Shown: positions 41,614-50,030, numbered from the stretch's first letter. The stretch is 64,000 nucleotides of DNA from Amycolatopsis tucumanensis (GCF_021654135.1 NZ_JAKGSD010000001.1:248001-312000); one strand, 5' to 3'. The notes: generated by a model not told the origin, from the letters alone. Translations and numbers: made by a program.

Positions 41614-42606
41614 ATGACCACTGTGGAAGAACCGCTGCTGGAAGCACGCAACCTGGTGCAGGAGTTCACCGTCCGGGGCCGGGGTGGCACGCGTGGCGGG
41701 GTGGTGCACGCGTTGTCCGAGGTGTCGTTCGACATCCGTCCGCGCGAGACGCTCGGCGTGGTGGGGGAGACCGGCTCGGGCAAGTCGACCCTGGCCCGAT
41801 CGATCCTGCAGGCCCCGCGGCCCAAGGCGGGCTCGGTGCGGTTGCGCGGCGTGGACCTCGCGACCGTGACGGGCCGCCGGCTCGCGGACGCCCGGCGCCA
41901 CGTGCAGATGGTGTTCCAGGACCCGTTCGGCTCCCTCAACCCGCGGTGGCGCGTCACCGACATCGTCGAGGAGCCCATGGTCGGCTACCGCACCGCGCCC
42001 GCCGCCGAGCGGCGCCGCCGGGCGCGGGACCTGCTGGACCTCGTCGGCCTGAACCCGGACACGTTCGGGCAGCGGCGTCCGCACGAGTTGTCCGGCGGGC
42101 AGTGCCAGCGGGTCGCGATCGCCCGCGCGCTGGCGCTCGACCCGGCGCTGATCGTGTGCGACGAAGCGGTGTCCTCTTTGGACGTGCTGATCCAGGCGCA
42201 GGTGCTGAACCTGTTCGAGCGGCTGCGGTCGGAGCTGGGGCTGTCCTACCTGTTCATCTCGCACGACCTGGCGCTGGTCAAGCAGGTCAGCGACCGGGTC
42301 GGGGTGATGCACCTCGGGCAGCTGTGCGAGATCGGCCCGGCGGAGGAGATCTACCGCGCGCCCCGCCACCCGTACACGGTCGCGCTGCTGGAGTCCATCC
42401 CGCACGTGGACGCCGACGCGGCCGCGAACCGCCGTCCGGTCACCATCCGCGGCGAGCCGCCGTCGCCGATCTCACCGCCCAGCGGCTGCCGGTTCCGCAC
42501 CCGCTGCCCGCGGGCGCGGGACAAGTGCGCCGTGGAAACACCGCTGCTGCGCGAGCTGGCGCCCGGCCACCAGGCCGCCTGTCACTTCCCGGAGGAGGAC
42601 GTCTGA
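41614..42606 (+). CDS. ABC transporter ATP-binding protein, DppF-like
   Basis: A 330-residue ATPase, ATG 41614, 67 bases after the DppD-like stop. Walker A GETGSGKSTLARS is near residue 53, the signature LSGGQCQRVAIARAL near 158, Walker B LIVCDEAVSSLD near 182 and the switch HDLALVKQ near 217. The C-terminal CRFRTRCPRARDKC gives the family's cysteine cluster. It overlaps the SDR start by one base, so the SDR belongs to the operon. Confidence 0.93.
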   Translation: MTTVEEPLLEARNLVQEFTVRGRGGTRGGVVHALSEVSFDIRPRETLGVVGETGSGKSTLARSILQAPRPKAGSVRLRGVDLATVTGRRLADARRHVQMVFQDPFGSLNPRWRVTDIVEEPMVGYRTAPAAERRRRARDLLDLVGLNPDTFGQRRPHELSGGQCQRVAIARALALDPALIVCDEAVSSLDVLIQAQVLNLFERLRSELGLSYLFISHDLALVKQVSDRVGVMHLGQLCEIGPAEEIYRAPRHPYTVALLESIPHVDADAAANRRPVTIRGEPPSPISPPSGCRFRTRCPRARDKCAVETPLLRELAPGHQAACHFPEEDV

Positions 42607-43535
42607 TGGAGATCTCGCTCGACGGCAAGGTGGCGCTGGTGACCGGCGCCGGGCCGAACATCGGCAGCGGCATCGCGCTCGCGCTGGCCCGCTACGGCGC
42701 CAAGGTGGCGTGCAACGACCTGGACCCGGCGGCGGCGAAGGCCGCGGCCGACCGGATCGAGCGCAACGGGGGCACCGCGATGGCCGTCCCCGGCGACGTG
42801 ACGGACCCCGAGCAGGTCCGCGAGTACCTGGCGACCGTCGTGGACGCCTGGGGGCACGTCGACATCCTGGTCAACAACGCGGCGCTGCTCGGCGGGCGCG
42901 GGGTGCTGGACGAGAGCCCGGACTTCTTCCAGCGCGCGGTGAACGTGGCCGCGATGGGCAACTTCCTCAACACCCAGCTGGTCGGCAGGCACATGGCGGA
43001 GCGGGGGATCCGCGGCTCGATCGTGGCGATCTCGTCGTCCAACGGCTGGTCCGGCAGCGCCGGGGTGATCGCGTACGCGTTCCACAAGGGCGGGGTCAAC
43101 AACTTCGTCCGGGCGGCGGCGATGGACCTCGCGCCGTACGGGATCCGCGTCAACAGCTTCACCCCGACCGCGCCGACCCCGGACAACCCGGCGCTGATCG
43201 CGGAGCAGGGGCCGGGCGGCGTGCTGGACAGGCCGCGCCGGGCCGGGATCGGCGTCGCGGACGGCGACGAGGAGTGGCGCCGCCCGTCGCGGTGGGCGGG
43301 GGAGCGGGTGCCGCTGGTGCCGATGGGCACGACCGGCACCCCGACCGACATCGGGCACGCGGTGGCGTGGCTGTGCTCGGACTACGCGCGCCTGATCACC
43401 GGCTGCGACCTGGTCGTCGACGGCGGCGCCCGTGCCAAGAACTTCGCCTACCACCCGGCGCCGGCGAGCGAGCTGGCCGGCCCGGCGCCGCTGATCCCGC
43501 TCGACGTGACGGGCGAGCTGGACCGGGAGGGGTGA
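42606..43535 (+). CDS. SDR oxidoreductase at the end of the ABC operon
   Basis: A 309-residue short-chain dehydrogenase. ATG 42606 overlaps the preceding stop. It has TGAGPNIGSGIA (residues 14-25), the VNNAALLGG segment near 93, and SSS with YAFHK as catalytic Ser/Tyr/Lys (near 145-160). An unusual insertion of about 45 residues around 200-245 (ending WAGERVPLVPMG) enlarges the substrate lid, and the C-terminus extends about 30 residues beyond the usual VVDGG. It probably processes the imported compound, whose identity is unknown. Confidence 0.85.
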   Translation: MEISLDGKVALVTGAGPNIGSGIALALARYGAKVACNDLDPAAAKAAADRIERNGGTAMAVPGDVTDPEQVREYLATVVDAWGHVDILVNNAALLGGRGVLDESPDFFQRAVNVAAMGNFLNTQLVGRHMAERGIRGSIVAISSSNGWSGSAGVIAYAFHKGGVNNFVRAAAMDLAPYGIRVNSFTPTAPTPDNPALIAEQGPGGVLDRPRRAGIGVADGDEEWRRPSRWAGERVPLVPMGTTGTPTDIGHAVAWLCSDYARLITGCDLVVDGGARAKNFAYHPAPASELAGPAPLIPLDVTGELDREG

Positions 43536-43557
43536 TCGGCCCCGCTATCCTGGCCCG

Positions 43558-44052
43558 ATGCGGGTGCGGCACGCGGTGCGGGCGGTCATGCTGGACGACG
43601 ACGACCGGATCCTGTTGTGCCGCATGCGGATCGCGCCGCCGGGCACGGCCGTGTGGATCACCCCGGGCGGCGGCGTCGAGGACGGCGAGTCCTTGCTGGA
43701 AGCGCTGCGCAGGGAGCTGCTCGAGGAGACCGGCTTCGTGCTCGACGGCGGCCCGCTGCCGCACGTGTGGCGCCGGGAGGCGCCCGCGCCGCCGGAGCTG
43801 ACCGGCCACGACGCGGTCGCCGACGACTTCTTCCTGGTCCGCACGACGGCCTTCACGCCGCGCGGGACGTTCGACGACGAGGCGCTGGCCGCCGAGAACA
43901 TCACCGGCTTCCGCTGGTGGACGCTCGACGAGATCGCCGCCTACCGCGGTCCGGACCTGTTCGCGCCCCGCGACCTCGCGACGCCGTTGCGGGCGCTGAT
44001 CGAGGCCGGCGCGCCCGCGGCGCCGGTGCGGGTCGGCGGAAGCGCAAGATAG
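43558..44052 (+). CDS. Nudix hydrolase
   Basis: A 164-residue pyrophosphohydrolase, ATG 43558. The Nudix box is complete: GGVEDGESLLEALRREL followed by LEETGF (about residues 38-60), matching Gx5Ex7REUxEExGU. Preceding strands have VRHAVRAVMLDDDDRILLCRMR. It hydrolyses nucleoside-diphosphate-linked substrates; specificity unknown. Short gap after the ABC operon suggests read-through. Confidence 0.88.
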   Translation: MRVRHAVRAVMLDDDDRILLCRMRIAPPGTAVWITPGGGVEDGESLLEALRRELLEETGFVLDGGPLPHVWRREAPAPPELTGHDAVADDFFLVRTTAFTPRGTFDDEALAAENITGFRWWTLDEIAAYRGPDLFAPRDLATPLRALIEAGAPAAPVRVGGSAR

Positions 44053-44091
44053 GAGAAGCGCGCGGCGGCGATCCGGTCATAGGGTGCGGAC

Positions 44092-44499
44092 ATGACGAAT
44101 CAGATGATCTTCGTGAACCTGCCCGTCGCCGACCTGGACCGGGCCAAGAAGTTCTGGTCCGACCTGGGGTACGAGTTCAACGCGCAGTTCACCGACGAGA
44201 ACGCGGCCTGCCTGGTGTTCAGCGACACGATCTACGCGATGCTGCTGAGAAACGACTTCTTCACGACCTTCACCGACAAGCAGATCACCGACAGCGCCAA
44301 GTCCACCGAGGTGCTGCTGGCCCTGTCCGCCGAGAGCCGGGAGGCCGTGGACACCCTGGTGGACAAGGCGGTCGCCGCGGGCGGGCGGGAGACCCGCGAC
44401 CCGATGGACCAGGGGTTCATGTACCAGCGCGTGTTCGAGGACCCGGACGGCCACAACTGGGAGATCATCTGGATGGACCCGTCCCAGGCCAACGGCTGA
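44092..44499 (+). CDS. VOC-superfamily (glyoxalase-like) protein
   Basis: A 135-residue member of the vicinal-oxygen-chelate fold, ATG 44092. The paired beta-alpha-beta modules begin at IFVNLPVADLDRAKKFWSDLGY and at TEVLLALSAESREAVDTLVDKA, and it ends with FEDPDGHNWEIIWMDPSQ. The Glu/His ligands of the YaeR/PhnB-like group are partly kept (His and Glu in DGHNWE). It may bind a metal for dioxygenase, isomerase or resistance functions; no clear assignment. Confidence 0.82.
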   Translation: MTNQMIFVNLPVADLDRAKKFWSDLGYEFNAQFTDENAACLVFSDTIYAMLLRNDFFTTFTDKQITDSAKSTEVLLALSAESREAVDTLVDKAVAAGGRETRDPMDQGFMYQRVFEDPDGHNWEIIWMDPSQANG

Positions 44500-44503
44500 G
44501 GCT

Positions 44504-44519
44504 GTATAACGACCTATAC
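44504..44519. repeat. Dispersed palindrome, copy 1 (convergent junction)
   Basis: GTATAACGACCTATAC has perfect 5-base arms GTATA/TATAC and is followed by GGCACGGC. A copy with one changed base in the core lies at 57810-57825. Both sit between the ends of two convergent genes (here VOC protein and haloacid dehalogenase). Function unknown; it could be a bidirectional transcription stop, a protein-binding site or a dispersed element. Confidence 0.7.
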
Positions 44520-44529
44520 GGCACGGCGT

Positions 44530-45249
44530 TCAGCAGCCGAACAGGCCGGCCAGCTCGCCGAAGTCCGAGGCCACCAGATCGGCGGGGAAGTCTCCGGGCC
44601 GGTCGGCCTGGTGGTGTGGTCCCTTCTCGGCGGGCCGCTCGAGGAACGCCGTGCGCAGCCCGGCCGCGCGTGCGCCCGCCAGGTCCCAGGCGTGGGCGGC
44701 GACCATCAGCACCTCGCCGGGCGCCACGTCCAGCAGGCCGGCCGCGGTCCGGTACACCGCCGCGGACGGCTTGTAGTCGCGGGCCAGCTCGGCGGACAGG
44801 ATGCAGTCGAACGGCAGGGCGGCGTCCTTCACCAGGTGGGTGAGCAGCGCGAACCCGCCGTTCGACAGCGCCGCCACGACGTGCCGGGACCGCAGCCGCG
44901 CCAGGCCTGCCGCGGCGTCCGGCCACGCGGGCAGCCGGTGCCAGGCGCGCACCAGCCGGCGCCGGGCGTCTTCGCCGAGGGACACGCCGTGCTCGTCGAG
45001 CAGCGCGTCCAGCGACTCGCGGTGCAGCGTGTCCAGGACGGCCCACTCCCGTGAGCCGTCCTGCACGCGGCCCATCGAGGGCAGGTACCTGTCCCGCCAC
45101 GCGGAGGTGAACTCGCCCGCGTCCACGTCGATCCCGGCCTCGGCGAAGACCGGCGCGACCTGGTCGCGCACGCCGCTGTACCAGTCGACGGTGGTGCCGA
45201 AGATGTCGCACGCGATCACCCGGATCGCGCCGGCGTCGAAGCCGCTCAT
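44530..45249 (-). CDS. HAD-superfamily haloacid dehalogenase, type II-like
   Basis: A 239-residue hydrolase, ATG 45249. Motif I is IACDIFGTTVDWYSG (nucleophile Asp15, general acid position Phe/Gly rather than the phosphatase DxD, as in 2-haloacid dehalogenases), motif II Ser near VAALSNGG, Lys in ELARDYKPS, and the acidic motif in MVAAHAWDLAGARAAGLRTAFLERP. It removes halide from 2-halo acids or is a phosphatase-like relative. It is translated coupled to the XRE-cupin regulator upstream, its stop region running to the palindrome at 44504-44519. Confidence 0.85.
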   Translation of the reverse strand: MSGFDAGAIRVIACDIFGTTVDWYSGVRDQVAPVFAEAGIDVDAGEFTSAWRDRYLPSMGRVQDGSREWAVLDTLHRESLDALLDEHGVSLGEDARRRLVRAWHRLPAWPDAAAGLARLRSRHVVAALSNGGFALLTHLVKDAALPFDCILSAELARDYKPSAAVYRTAAGLLDVAPGEVLMVAAHAWDLAGARAAGLRTAFLERPAEKGPHHQADRPGDFPADLVASDFGELAGLFGC

Positions 45250-45827
45250 GACTCGCCTTTCGGTCGTGCCCGGACGTGCAGCCGTTCCCCCTGCGGGCCG
45301 AACAGGCTGAGGATCTCGGCAGGCTCCGGGCCGGGGTTGCCGAACCAGTGCGGCGTGCGGGTGTCGAACTCCGCGGCCTCGCCGGGCGTCAGGATCACGT
45401 CGTGGTCGCCGAGGACGAGCCGCAGCCGCCCGGAGAGCACGTACATCCACTCGTAGCCCTCGTGCACCTTCTGCTCGGGCTCGCGCGAGGGCTTCCCGGG
45501 CGGGTAGATCATCTTGAACGCCTGCAGCCCGCCCGGCCGCCGGGTCAGCGGCACGATCGTCACGCCGAACCGCACGACCGGCTTGGCGTGCACCCGCGGA
45601 TCCCCGGTCTCCGGCGCGCCGACCAGCTCGTCGAGGGTAACCTGGTGGACGCGGGCCAGCGGCAGCAGCAGCTCCAGCGTCGGCTTCCGCCCGCCGGACT
45701 CCAGCCGCGACAGCGTGCTCACCGAGATCCCCGTCGCCTCGGCCAGCTGCGCCAGCGTGACGCGCCGCTGCTTGCGCAGCGCCCGCAGCCGCGGCCCGAC
45801 CGCGCCGAACAAGTCCTCGTCGCTCAT
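45246..45827 (-). CDS. XRE-cupin transcriptional regulator
   Basis: A 193-residue two-domain regulator, ATG 45827. Residues 10-65 form the HTH_XRE domain (RLRALRKQRRVTLAQLAEATGISVSTLSRLESG), and residues 115-185 form a cupin_2 barrel (HEGYEWMYVLSGRLRLVLGDHDVIL and HWFGNPGPEPAEIL). Such regulators sense a small ligand via the cupin. Its stop overlaps the haloacid dehalogenase start by 4 bases, so they form one transcription unit and it probably autoregulates. Confidence 0.9.
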   Translation of the reverse strand: MSDEDLFGAVGPRLRALRKQRRVTLAQLAEATGISVSTLSRLESGGRKPTLELLLPLARVHQVTLDELVGAPETGDPRVHAKPVVRFGVTIVPLTRRPGGLQAFKMIYPPGKPSREPEQKVHEGYEWMYVLSGRLRLVLGDHDVILTPGEAAEFDTRTPHWFGNPGPEPAEILSLFGPQGERLHVRARPKGES

Positions 45828-45952
45828 GCCGCCATCCTGCCGCAGCGGAAAACGGACCCGGGCACGACGCGCCCGCCGCGGGAACCCCGGTAACGGCGGT
45901 CGCCGGACGGGCGACTTCGACAGCATCCCGGCCGCGGAAGGGAAGGCGCGCC

Positions 45953-47764
45953 ATGTGCGGAATCGTGGGTTACCTGGGCCGTCGGCCCGCGTTGCCGATC
46001 CTGCTGGAAGGCCTGCGGCGGCTGGAGTACCGCGGCTACGACTCGGCAGGCGTCGCGCTCGCCAGGGACGGCAGGCTGCTGGTGCGCAAGGCGGCCGTGC
46101 GCGTGGCGGAGCTGACCCGGCTCACCGCGAACCTGGCGGGCAGCACCACCGGCATCGCGCACACCCGCTGGGCCACGCACGGCCCGGCCACCGCCACCAA
46201 CGCCCACCCGCACACCGACGCCGGGCGGCGGATCGCGGTGGTGCACAACGGGATCATCGAGAACGCGACCGCGTTGCGCACCGCGTTGAGCGCCTCCGGG
46301 GTGCGGCTGGTGTCCGACACCGACAGCGAGGTCCTCGCCCACCTGATCGCCGCCGCGGCCGCACGCGGCGGCACGCTCACCGAAGCGGTGCGCACGGCGC
46401 TGGCCGACGTCGAGGGCACCTACGGGCTCCTCGTGCTCGACGCCGAGCGCCCGGACGTGCTGGTCGCCGCCCGGCACGGCAGCCCGCTCGTGCTCGGGCT
46501 CGGCGACCACGAGATGTACGTGGCCTCCGACCTGGCCGCGCTGGTCCGGCACACCCAGCAGGTCGTCTACCTCGAGGACGGCGAGCTGGCCACGATCCGC
46601 GCGGACGGGTTCGAGACCAGCAGCGGCGCCGACCGGCAGCCCACGGTCGTGGAGGAGGTGCCCGGGGACTACGAGCTGGGCGGGTTCCCGGACTACATGG
46701 CGAAGGAGATCGCCGAGCAGCCCGAGGCGGCGCAGCGGGTGCTGCGCGGCCGGCTCGACGAGCGGCTGGGCACCGCGCGTCTGGACGGCCTCCGGTTCAC
46801 CGCCCGCGAGCTGCGCGGCATCCGGCGGGTCAAGTTCCTCGGCTGCGGATCGGCCTACTACGCGGGGCAGGTGGGCGCCGGGCTCGTCGAGGAGCTGGCG
46901 CGGGTGCCCGCCGACGCGGAACCGGCCGCCGAGTTCCGCTACCGCAACCCGGTGGTGGACCCGGACTGCCTCTACGTCGCGGTGAGCCAGTCCGGCGAGA
47001 CCGCCGACACCCTCGCCACGGTGGAGGAGCTGCAGCGCAAGGGCGGACGGGTGGTCGGCGCGGTCAACGTCGTGGGCTCGGCGATCGCGCGCGAGTGCGA
47101 CAGCGGCGTGTTCCTGCACGCCGGGCCGGAGATCTCGGTGGCCTCGACGAAGGCGTTCACGAACATGGCCGTGGCGTTCGCGCTGCTCGCCCTCACGCTG
47201 GGGCGGGTCCGCGACCTCTCGCTGGCCGAGGGCAGGCGGATCGCGGGCGCGCTGGCGGAGCTGCCGGAGCGGATCGGGGAAGTGCTCGCGGAGTCCGACC
47301 GGATCGCGTCGCTGGCCGGCCGGTTCGCCGACGCCGAGCACGTGTTCTTCCTCGGCCGGGTGCGCGGCTGGCCGGTGGCGCGGGAGGGCGCCCAGAAGCT
47401 GAAGGAGATCTCCTACGTGCACGCGGAGGCCTACCAGGCCTCGGAGCTCAAGCACGGCCCGCTGGCGCTGGTGGACCCCGCGATGCCGAGCGTGGTGCTG
47501 ATCCCGGACGACGAGCTGGCCGCGAAGAACCTCGGCACGATCGAGCAGGTGAAGGCGCGCGGCGGCCCGGTCGTCGCGGTCACCACGACCGGACTGGCGG
47601 TGCCCGGCGCCGACGACGTGGTCCGGATCCCCTCCGCCGGCCCGGAGCTGGACCCGGTCCTGCTCACGATTCCGCTCCAGCTGCTGGCCTACCACACCGC
47701 ACGCAAGCTCGGCCGGGACATCGACAAGCCACGCAACCTCGCCAAGAGCGTCACCGTGGAGTAG
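45953..47764 (+). CDS. glmS: Glutamine-fructose-6-phosphate aminotransferase (isomerizing)
   Basis: A 603-residue enzyme with the N-terminal class II glutaminase (processed to Cys2; CGIVGYLG, YRGYDSAG, HTRWATHG) and two SIS isomerase domains (FLGCGSAYYAG near 300, VSQSGETADT near 345, and VFFLGRVRGWPVA near 465). The C-terminus KSVTVE is the conserved tail. It makes glucosamine-6-phosphate for peptidoglycan, mycothiol and other aminosugars. It is monocistronic and its stop is immediately followed by the PadR operator. This may be one of several paralogues in the genome. Confidence 0.95.
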   Translation: MCGIVGYLGRRPALPILLEGLRRLEYRGYDSAGVALARDGRLLVRKAAVRVAELTRLTANLAGSTTGIAHTRWATHGPATATNAHPHTDAGRRIAVVHNGIIENATALRTALSASGVRLVSDTDSEVLAHLIAAAAARGGTLTEAVRTALADVEGTYGLLVLDAERPDVLVAARHGSPLVLGLGDHEMYVASDLAALVRHTQQVVYLEDGELATIRADGFETSSGADRQPTVVEEVPGDYELGGFPDYMAKEIAEQPEAAQRVLRGRLDERLGTARLDGLRFTARELRGIRRVKFLGCGSAYYAGQVGAGLVEELARVPADAEPAAEFRYRNPVVDPDCLYVAVSQSGETADTLATVEELQRKGGRVVGAVNVVGSAIARECDSGVFLHAGPEISVASTKAFTNMAVAFALLALTLGRVRDLSLAEGRRIAGALAELPERIGEVLAESDRIASLAGRFADAEHVFFLGRVRGWPVAREGAQKLKEISYVHAEAYQASELKHGPLALVDPAMPSVVLIPDDELAAKNLGTIEQVKARGGPVVAVTTTGLAVPGADDVVRIPSAGPELDPVLLTIPLQLLAYHTARKLGRDIDKPRNLAKSVTVE

Positions 47765-47785
47765 TTGTTCTAGTGCTAGAGTAAC
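47764..47785. promoter_or_regulatory. PadR autoregulatory operator
   Basis: A 22-base symmetric element: outer GTT and AAC, spacers GT and GT, and inner TCTAG-TG-CTAGA (47769-47780). It begins at the last base of the glmS stop and ends four bases before the PadR GTG, so a bound PadR would block transcription initiation. It is strongly AT-rich relative to its surroundings. Confidence 0.7.
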
Positions 47786-47788
47786 CGC

Positions 47789-48328
47789 GTGCCCGCACTG
47801 ACCCCGGCCGAGCTGACACTGCTCGGCCTGCTCGTCGAGCGGCCCCGGCACGGCTACGAGCTGGACGAGGTCATCACCGCCCGCGGCATGCGGGAGTGGA
47901 CCGAGATCGGGTTCAGCTCGATCTACTACCTGCTGGGGCGTCTGCGTGACCGCGGGCTGATCACCGAGGTCGCGAGCGCGGGCACCGGACGGGCCAAGGC
48001 ACGCAAGGTGTTCGGGCCGACGCCGGAGGGCCGCCGGCTCTGCGCGGCCGAGGCGGAGGCGGCCGTCGCCGAGCTGCGGCCGGTGTTCCCGCCGGTCCTG
48101 GTCGGACTGGCCAGCCAGCCGCTCATCCCGCCGGAGCGCCTGCGTGAGGCGCTGGCCGCGCGCGCCGCCGCGCTGGACGAACGCCTCGGCACCCTCCGCC
48201 GCGCCGCCGACGCCCAATCGGACGCGCCGGCTTTCGTCCGGGCGATCTTCGGCTTCTCGCTCCACCAGCTCGCCGCCGAGCAGCGGTGGCTGACCGAATA
48301 CCGCGCCACACTCGAAGGGGACGCCTGA
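47789..48328 (+). CDS. PadR-family transcriptional regulator
   Basis: A 179-residue regulator, GTG 47789. The winged helix occupies residues 1-90 (LTPAELTLLGLLVERPRHGYELDEVITARGMREW, then SSIYYLLGRLRDRGLI and the wing KARKVFGPTPEGRR). The rest is the Vir_act_alpha_C-like helical dimer domain. It probably represses itself and the next gene, which starts three bases after its stop, through the operator at 47764-47785. Confidence 0.9.
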   Translation: MPALTPAELTLLGLLVERPRHGYELDEVITARGMREWTEIGFSSIYYLLGRLRDRGLITEVASAGTGRAKARKVFGPTPEGRRLCAAEAEAAVAELRPVFPPVLVGLASQPLIPPERLREALAARAAALDERLGTLRRAADAQSDAPAFVRAIFGFSLHQLAAEQRWLTEYRATLEGDA

Positions 48329-48330
48329 CG

Positions 48331-48948
48331 ATGCCCGGCTACGACCCGAAACGGGAGCTCAAGGCGCTGTACGCGCCGAAGAACACCGACTGGGCGTTCG
48401 TCGACGTGCCCGAGCAGCGGTTCATCGCGATCGACGGCAGCGGCGACCCGAACACCTCGCCGGAGTACGCGCGGGCGGTCCAGGCGCTGTACGCGGTGGC
48501 CTACACGATCAAGTTCGCCGTCCGCCGCGCCGGGGGCGAGGAGTTCGTGGTGGGGCCGCTGGAAGGGCTGTGGTGGGCCGACGATTACGGCGTGTTCACC
48601 CGGCGCGAGAAGGACGCCTGGCACTGGACGATGCTGATCAGCCAGCCGCCCTGGGTGGACGAGGAGCTGGTCGAGCAGGCGCGGCAGGACGCGCTCGCCA
48701 AGAAGCAGCTGCCCGCGATCGGCGGAGTTCGCTTCCACACGCTGCACGAGGGGCGCTGCGCCCAGTTGCTGCACATCGGGCCGTACGACGACGAGGGCCC
48801 GGCGCTGGCGCGGCTCGGCGACCACCTCGCCGCGCACGGGCTGCGGCACTCCGGTCTGCACCACGAGATCTACCTCGGCGACCCGCGCCGGGCCGCGCCG
48901 GAGAAGCTGCGGACGGTCCTGCGCCAGCCCGTGGCGCCCAGCGCCTGA
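48331..48948 (+). CDS. GyrI-like small-molecule-binding domain protein
   Basis: A 205-residue protein, ATG 48331 directly after the PadR gene. The text (KNTDWAFVDVPEQRFIAIDGSGDPNTSPEYARAVQALYAVAYTIKF, then VVGPLEGLWWADDY and GRCAQLLHIGPYDDEGPALARL) matches the GyrI-like/SbmC-type cargo-binding family that binds or hydrolyses small toxic molecules. In combination with PadR it resembles drug-sensing modules. The gene's stop lies in the first unit of a tandem repeat. Confidence 0.85.
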   Translation: MPGYDPKRELKALYAPKNTDWAFVDVPEQRFIAIDGSGDPNTSPEYARAVQALYAVAYTIKFAVRRAGGEEFVVGPLEGLWWADDYGVFTRREKDAWHWTMLISQPPWVDEELVEQARQDALAKKQLPAIGGVRFHTLHEGRCAQLLHIGPYDDEGPALARLGDHLAAHGLRHSGLHHEIYLGDPRRAAPEKLRTVLRQPVAPSA

Positions 48949-49007
48949 GGCCCAGCACGTGAGGGCCCACCGCCTGAGGCCCAGCGCCTGAGGCCCAGCG
49001 CCTGAGG
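48937..49007. repeat. Five 14-base tandem repeats
   Basis: Unit CCCAGCGCCTGAGG is repeated at 48937-48950, 48951-48964 (variant with CACGT), 48966-48979 (variant ACC), 48980-48993 and 48994-49007. The first unit supplies the final codons and TGA stop of the GyrI-like gene, so the array likely grew from the gene end. The array and the DevR-type box after it account for most of the gap before the universal stress gene. Confidence 0.85.
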
Positions 49008-49041
49008 CGGGGACTTTCGCGGGGTCTTCGGCCTCGCCGAC

Positions 49042-49060
49042 CGAGGACCAAGTGCCCTTC
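49042..49060. promoter_or_regulatory. DevR-type box upstream of the universal stress gene
   Basis: CGAGGACCAAGTGCCCTTC matches the strongest copy in this window (56938-56955) at most positions. It lies 68 bases before the universal stress protein start. A GGGGACTTTCGCGGGGTC segment at 49009-49026 may be a second, weaker half. Assignment rests on recurrence in front of dormancy-type genes. Confidence 0.5.
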
Positions 49061-49127
49061 GCCCCGTGGCCGCGGCCCGGGAAGCTGGGGGTGCGGCGAT
49101 CGGCCCGCCCGGGACAGGGAGAAGACC

Positions 49128-50015
49128 ATGGATTTCGCAGGCGCCGGCAACAGCGTGGTGGTGGGCGTGGACGGCTCGCCCGGTTCACAGCGGGCCGTCG
49201 GGTGGGGCGCGCGCGAGGCGTCGCGGATGGCTCTGCCCCTGATTCTGGTGCACGGCTTCGGGATCCCGGACGCGTTCGCCGGCGAGGCGTTCCCGCCGGG
49301 GGACTGGCTGTCGGCGCACGAGCTGCACGCGGAGCGGCTGCTGGCCGGTGCGCGGCGGCAGGCCTGGCGGATCGATCCGGACCTCCCGGTGACGGTCGAG
49401 GCGAGCCTGGACGGCCCGATCCCGTTGCTGGTCAAGAAATCCGACACGGCGCGGATGCTGGTGCTCGGATCGGCCGGGCGGAGCGCGCTGCGCGACCTGC
49501 TGATCGGGTCGACCGCGCTGGCGCTGGCCGTGCACGGGCACTCGCCGATCACCGTGGTCCGCGGCGGGGAACCCGCGGACGACGCGCCGGTGGTCGTCGG
49601 CGTCGACGGGTACGCGCCTGCCGAGCCCGCGATCGGCCTGGCCTTCGAGGAAGCCGCCGCGCGGGACGTGGAACTGGTGGCCGTGCACGTGTGGAACGAC
49701 TTCGACCTGGCCGAGGCGTTCGGGTTCGTGCGCGACCCCTTCGGCACGGCGCCGCGCGAGGACGCCGAGCGCGAGGTGCTGGACCGGTCGCTGGCGCCGT
49801 GGCGGGTCAAGTACCCGGAGGTGACCGTGCGGGCCGTGGCCGAGCGCGAGCAGCCCCGCACGCGGCTGCTGGACTGGAGCGCGCGGGCGCAGCTGCTCGT
49901 GGCGGGCAGCCGGGGCCGCGGTGGATTCCGCGGCATGCTGCTCGGGTCCACGGCGCAGGCGCTGATCCACCACTCCGAATGCCCTGTGCTGATCGCCCGT
50001 TCGCCACTGGATTAG
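49128..50015 (+). CDS. Universal stress protein, two-domain
   Basis: A 295-residue protein with two UspA domains (about 8-145 and 155-295), as in mycobacterial Rv2623-type proteins of the DosR regulon. Each domain ends with the ATP-binding G2xG9xG(S/T) pattern: GSAGRSALRDLLIGSTAL and GSRGRGGFRGMLLGSTAQ. The first beta-strands are VVVGVDGSPGSQRA and VVVGVDGYAPAEPA. ATG 49128 follows a GGGAGAAG region. A DevR-type box upstream suggests induction by hypoxia or related stress. Confidence 0.92.
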   Translation: MDFAGAGNSVVVGVDGSPGSQRAVGWGAREASRMALPLILVHGFGIPDAFAGEAFPPGDWLSAHELHAERLLAGARRQAWRIDPDLPVTVEASLDGPIPLLVKKSDTARMLVLGSAGRSALRDLLIGSTALALAVHGHSPITVVRGGEPADDAPVVVGVDGYAPAEPAIGLAFEEAAARDVELVAVHVWNDFDLAEAFGFVRDPFGTAPREDAEREVLDRSLAPWRVKYPEVTVRAVAEREQPRTRLLDWSARAQLLVAGSRGRGGFRGMLLGSTAQALIHHSECPVLIARSPLD

Positions 50016-50030
50016 GGACCTTCGCCCCTT
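50013..50030. promoter_or_regulatory. DevR-type box upstream of the aldehyde dehydrogenase gene
   Basis: TAGGGACCTTCGCCCCTT overlaps the stop codon of the universal stress gene and lies 65 bases before the aldehyde dehydrogenase start. It agrees with the copy at 56938-56955 at 14 of 18 positions. A second GGGACC-like element occurs at 50062-50067. Confidence 0.5.

Noticed and set aside
45824..48265. Frame of 813 codons opposite glmS and padR
   Set aside because: Antisense shadow; glmS has complete catalytic motifs on the other strand.
48937..49007. CRISPR array
   Set aside because: Units are directly adjacent 14-mers without spacers.
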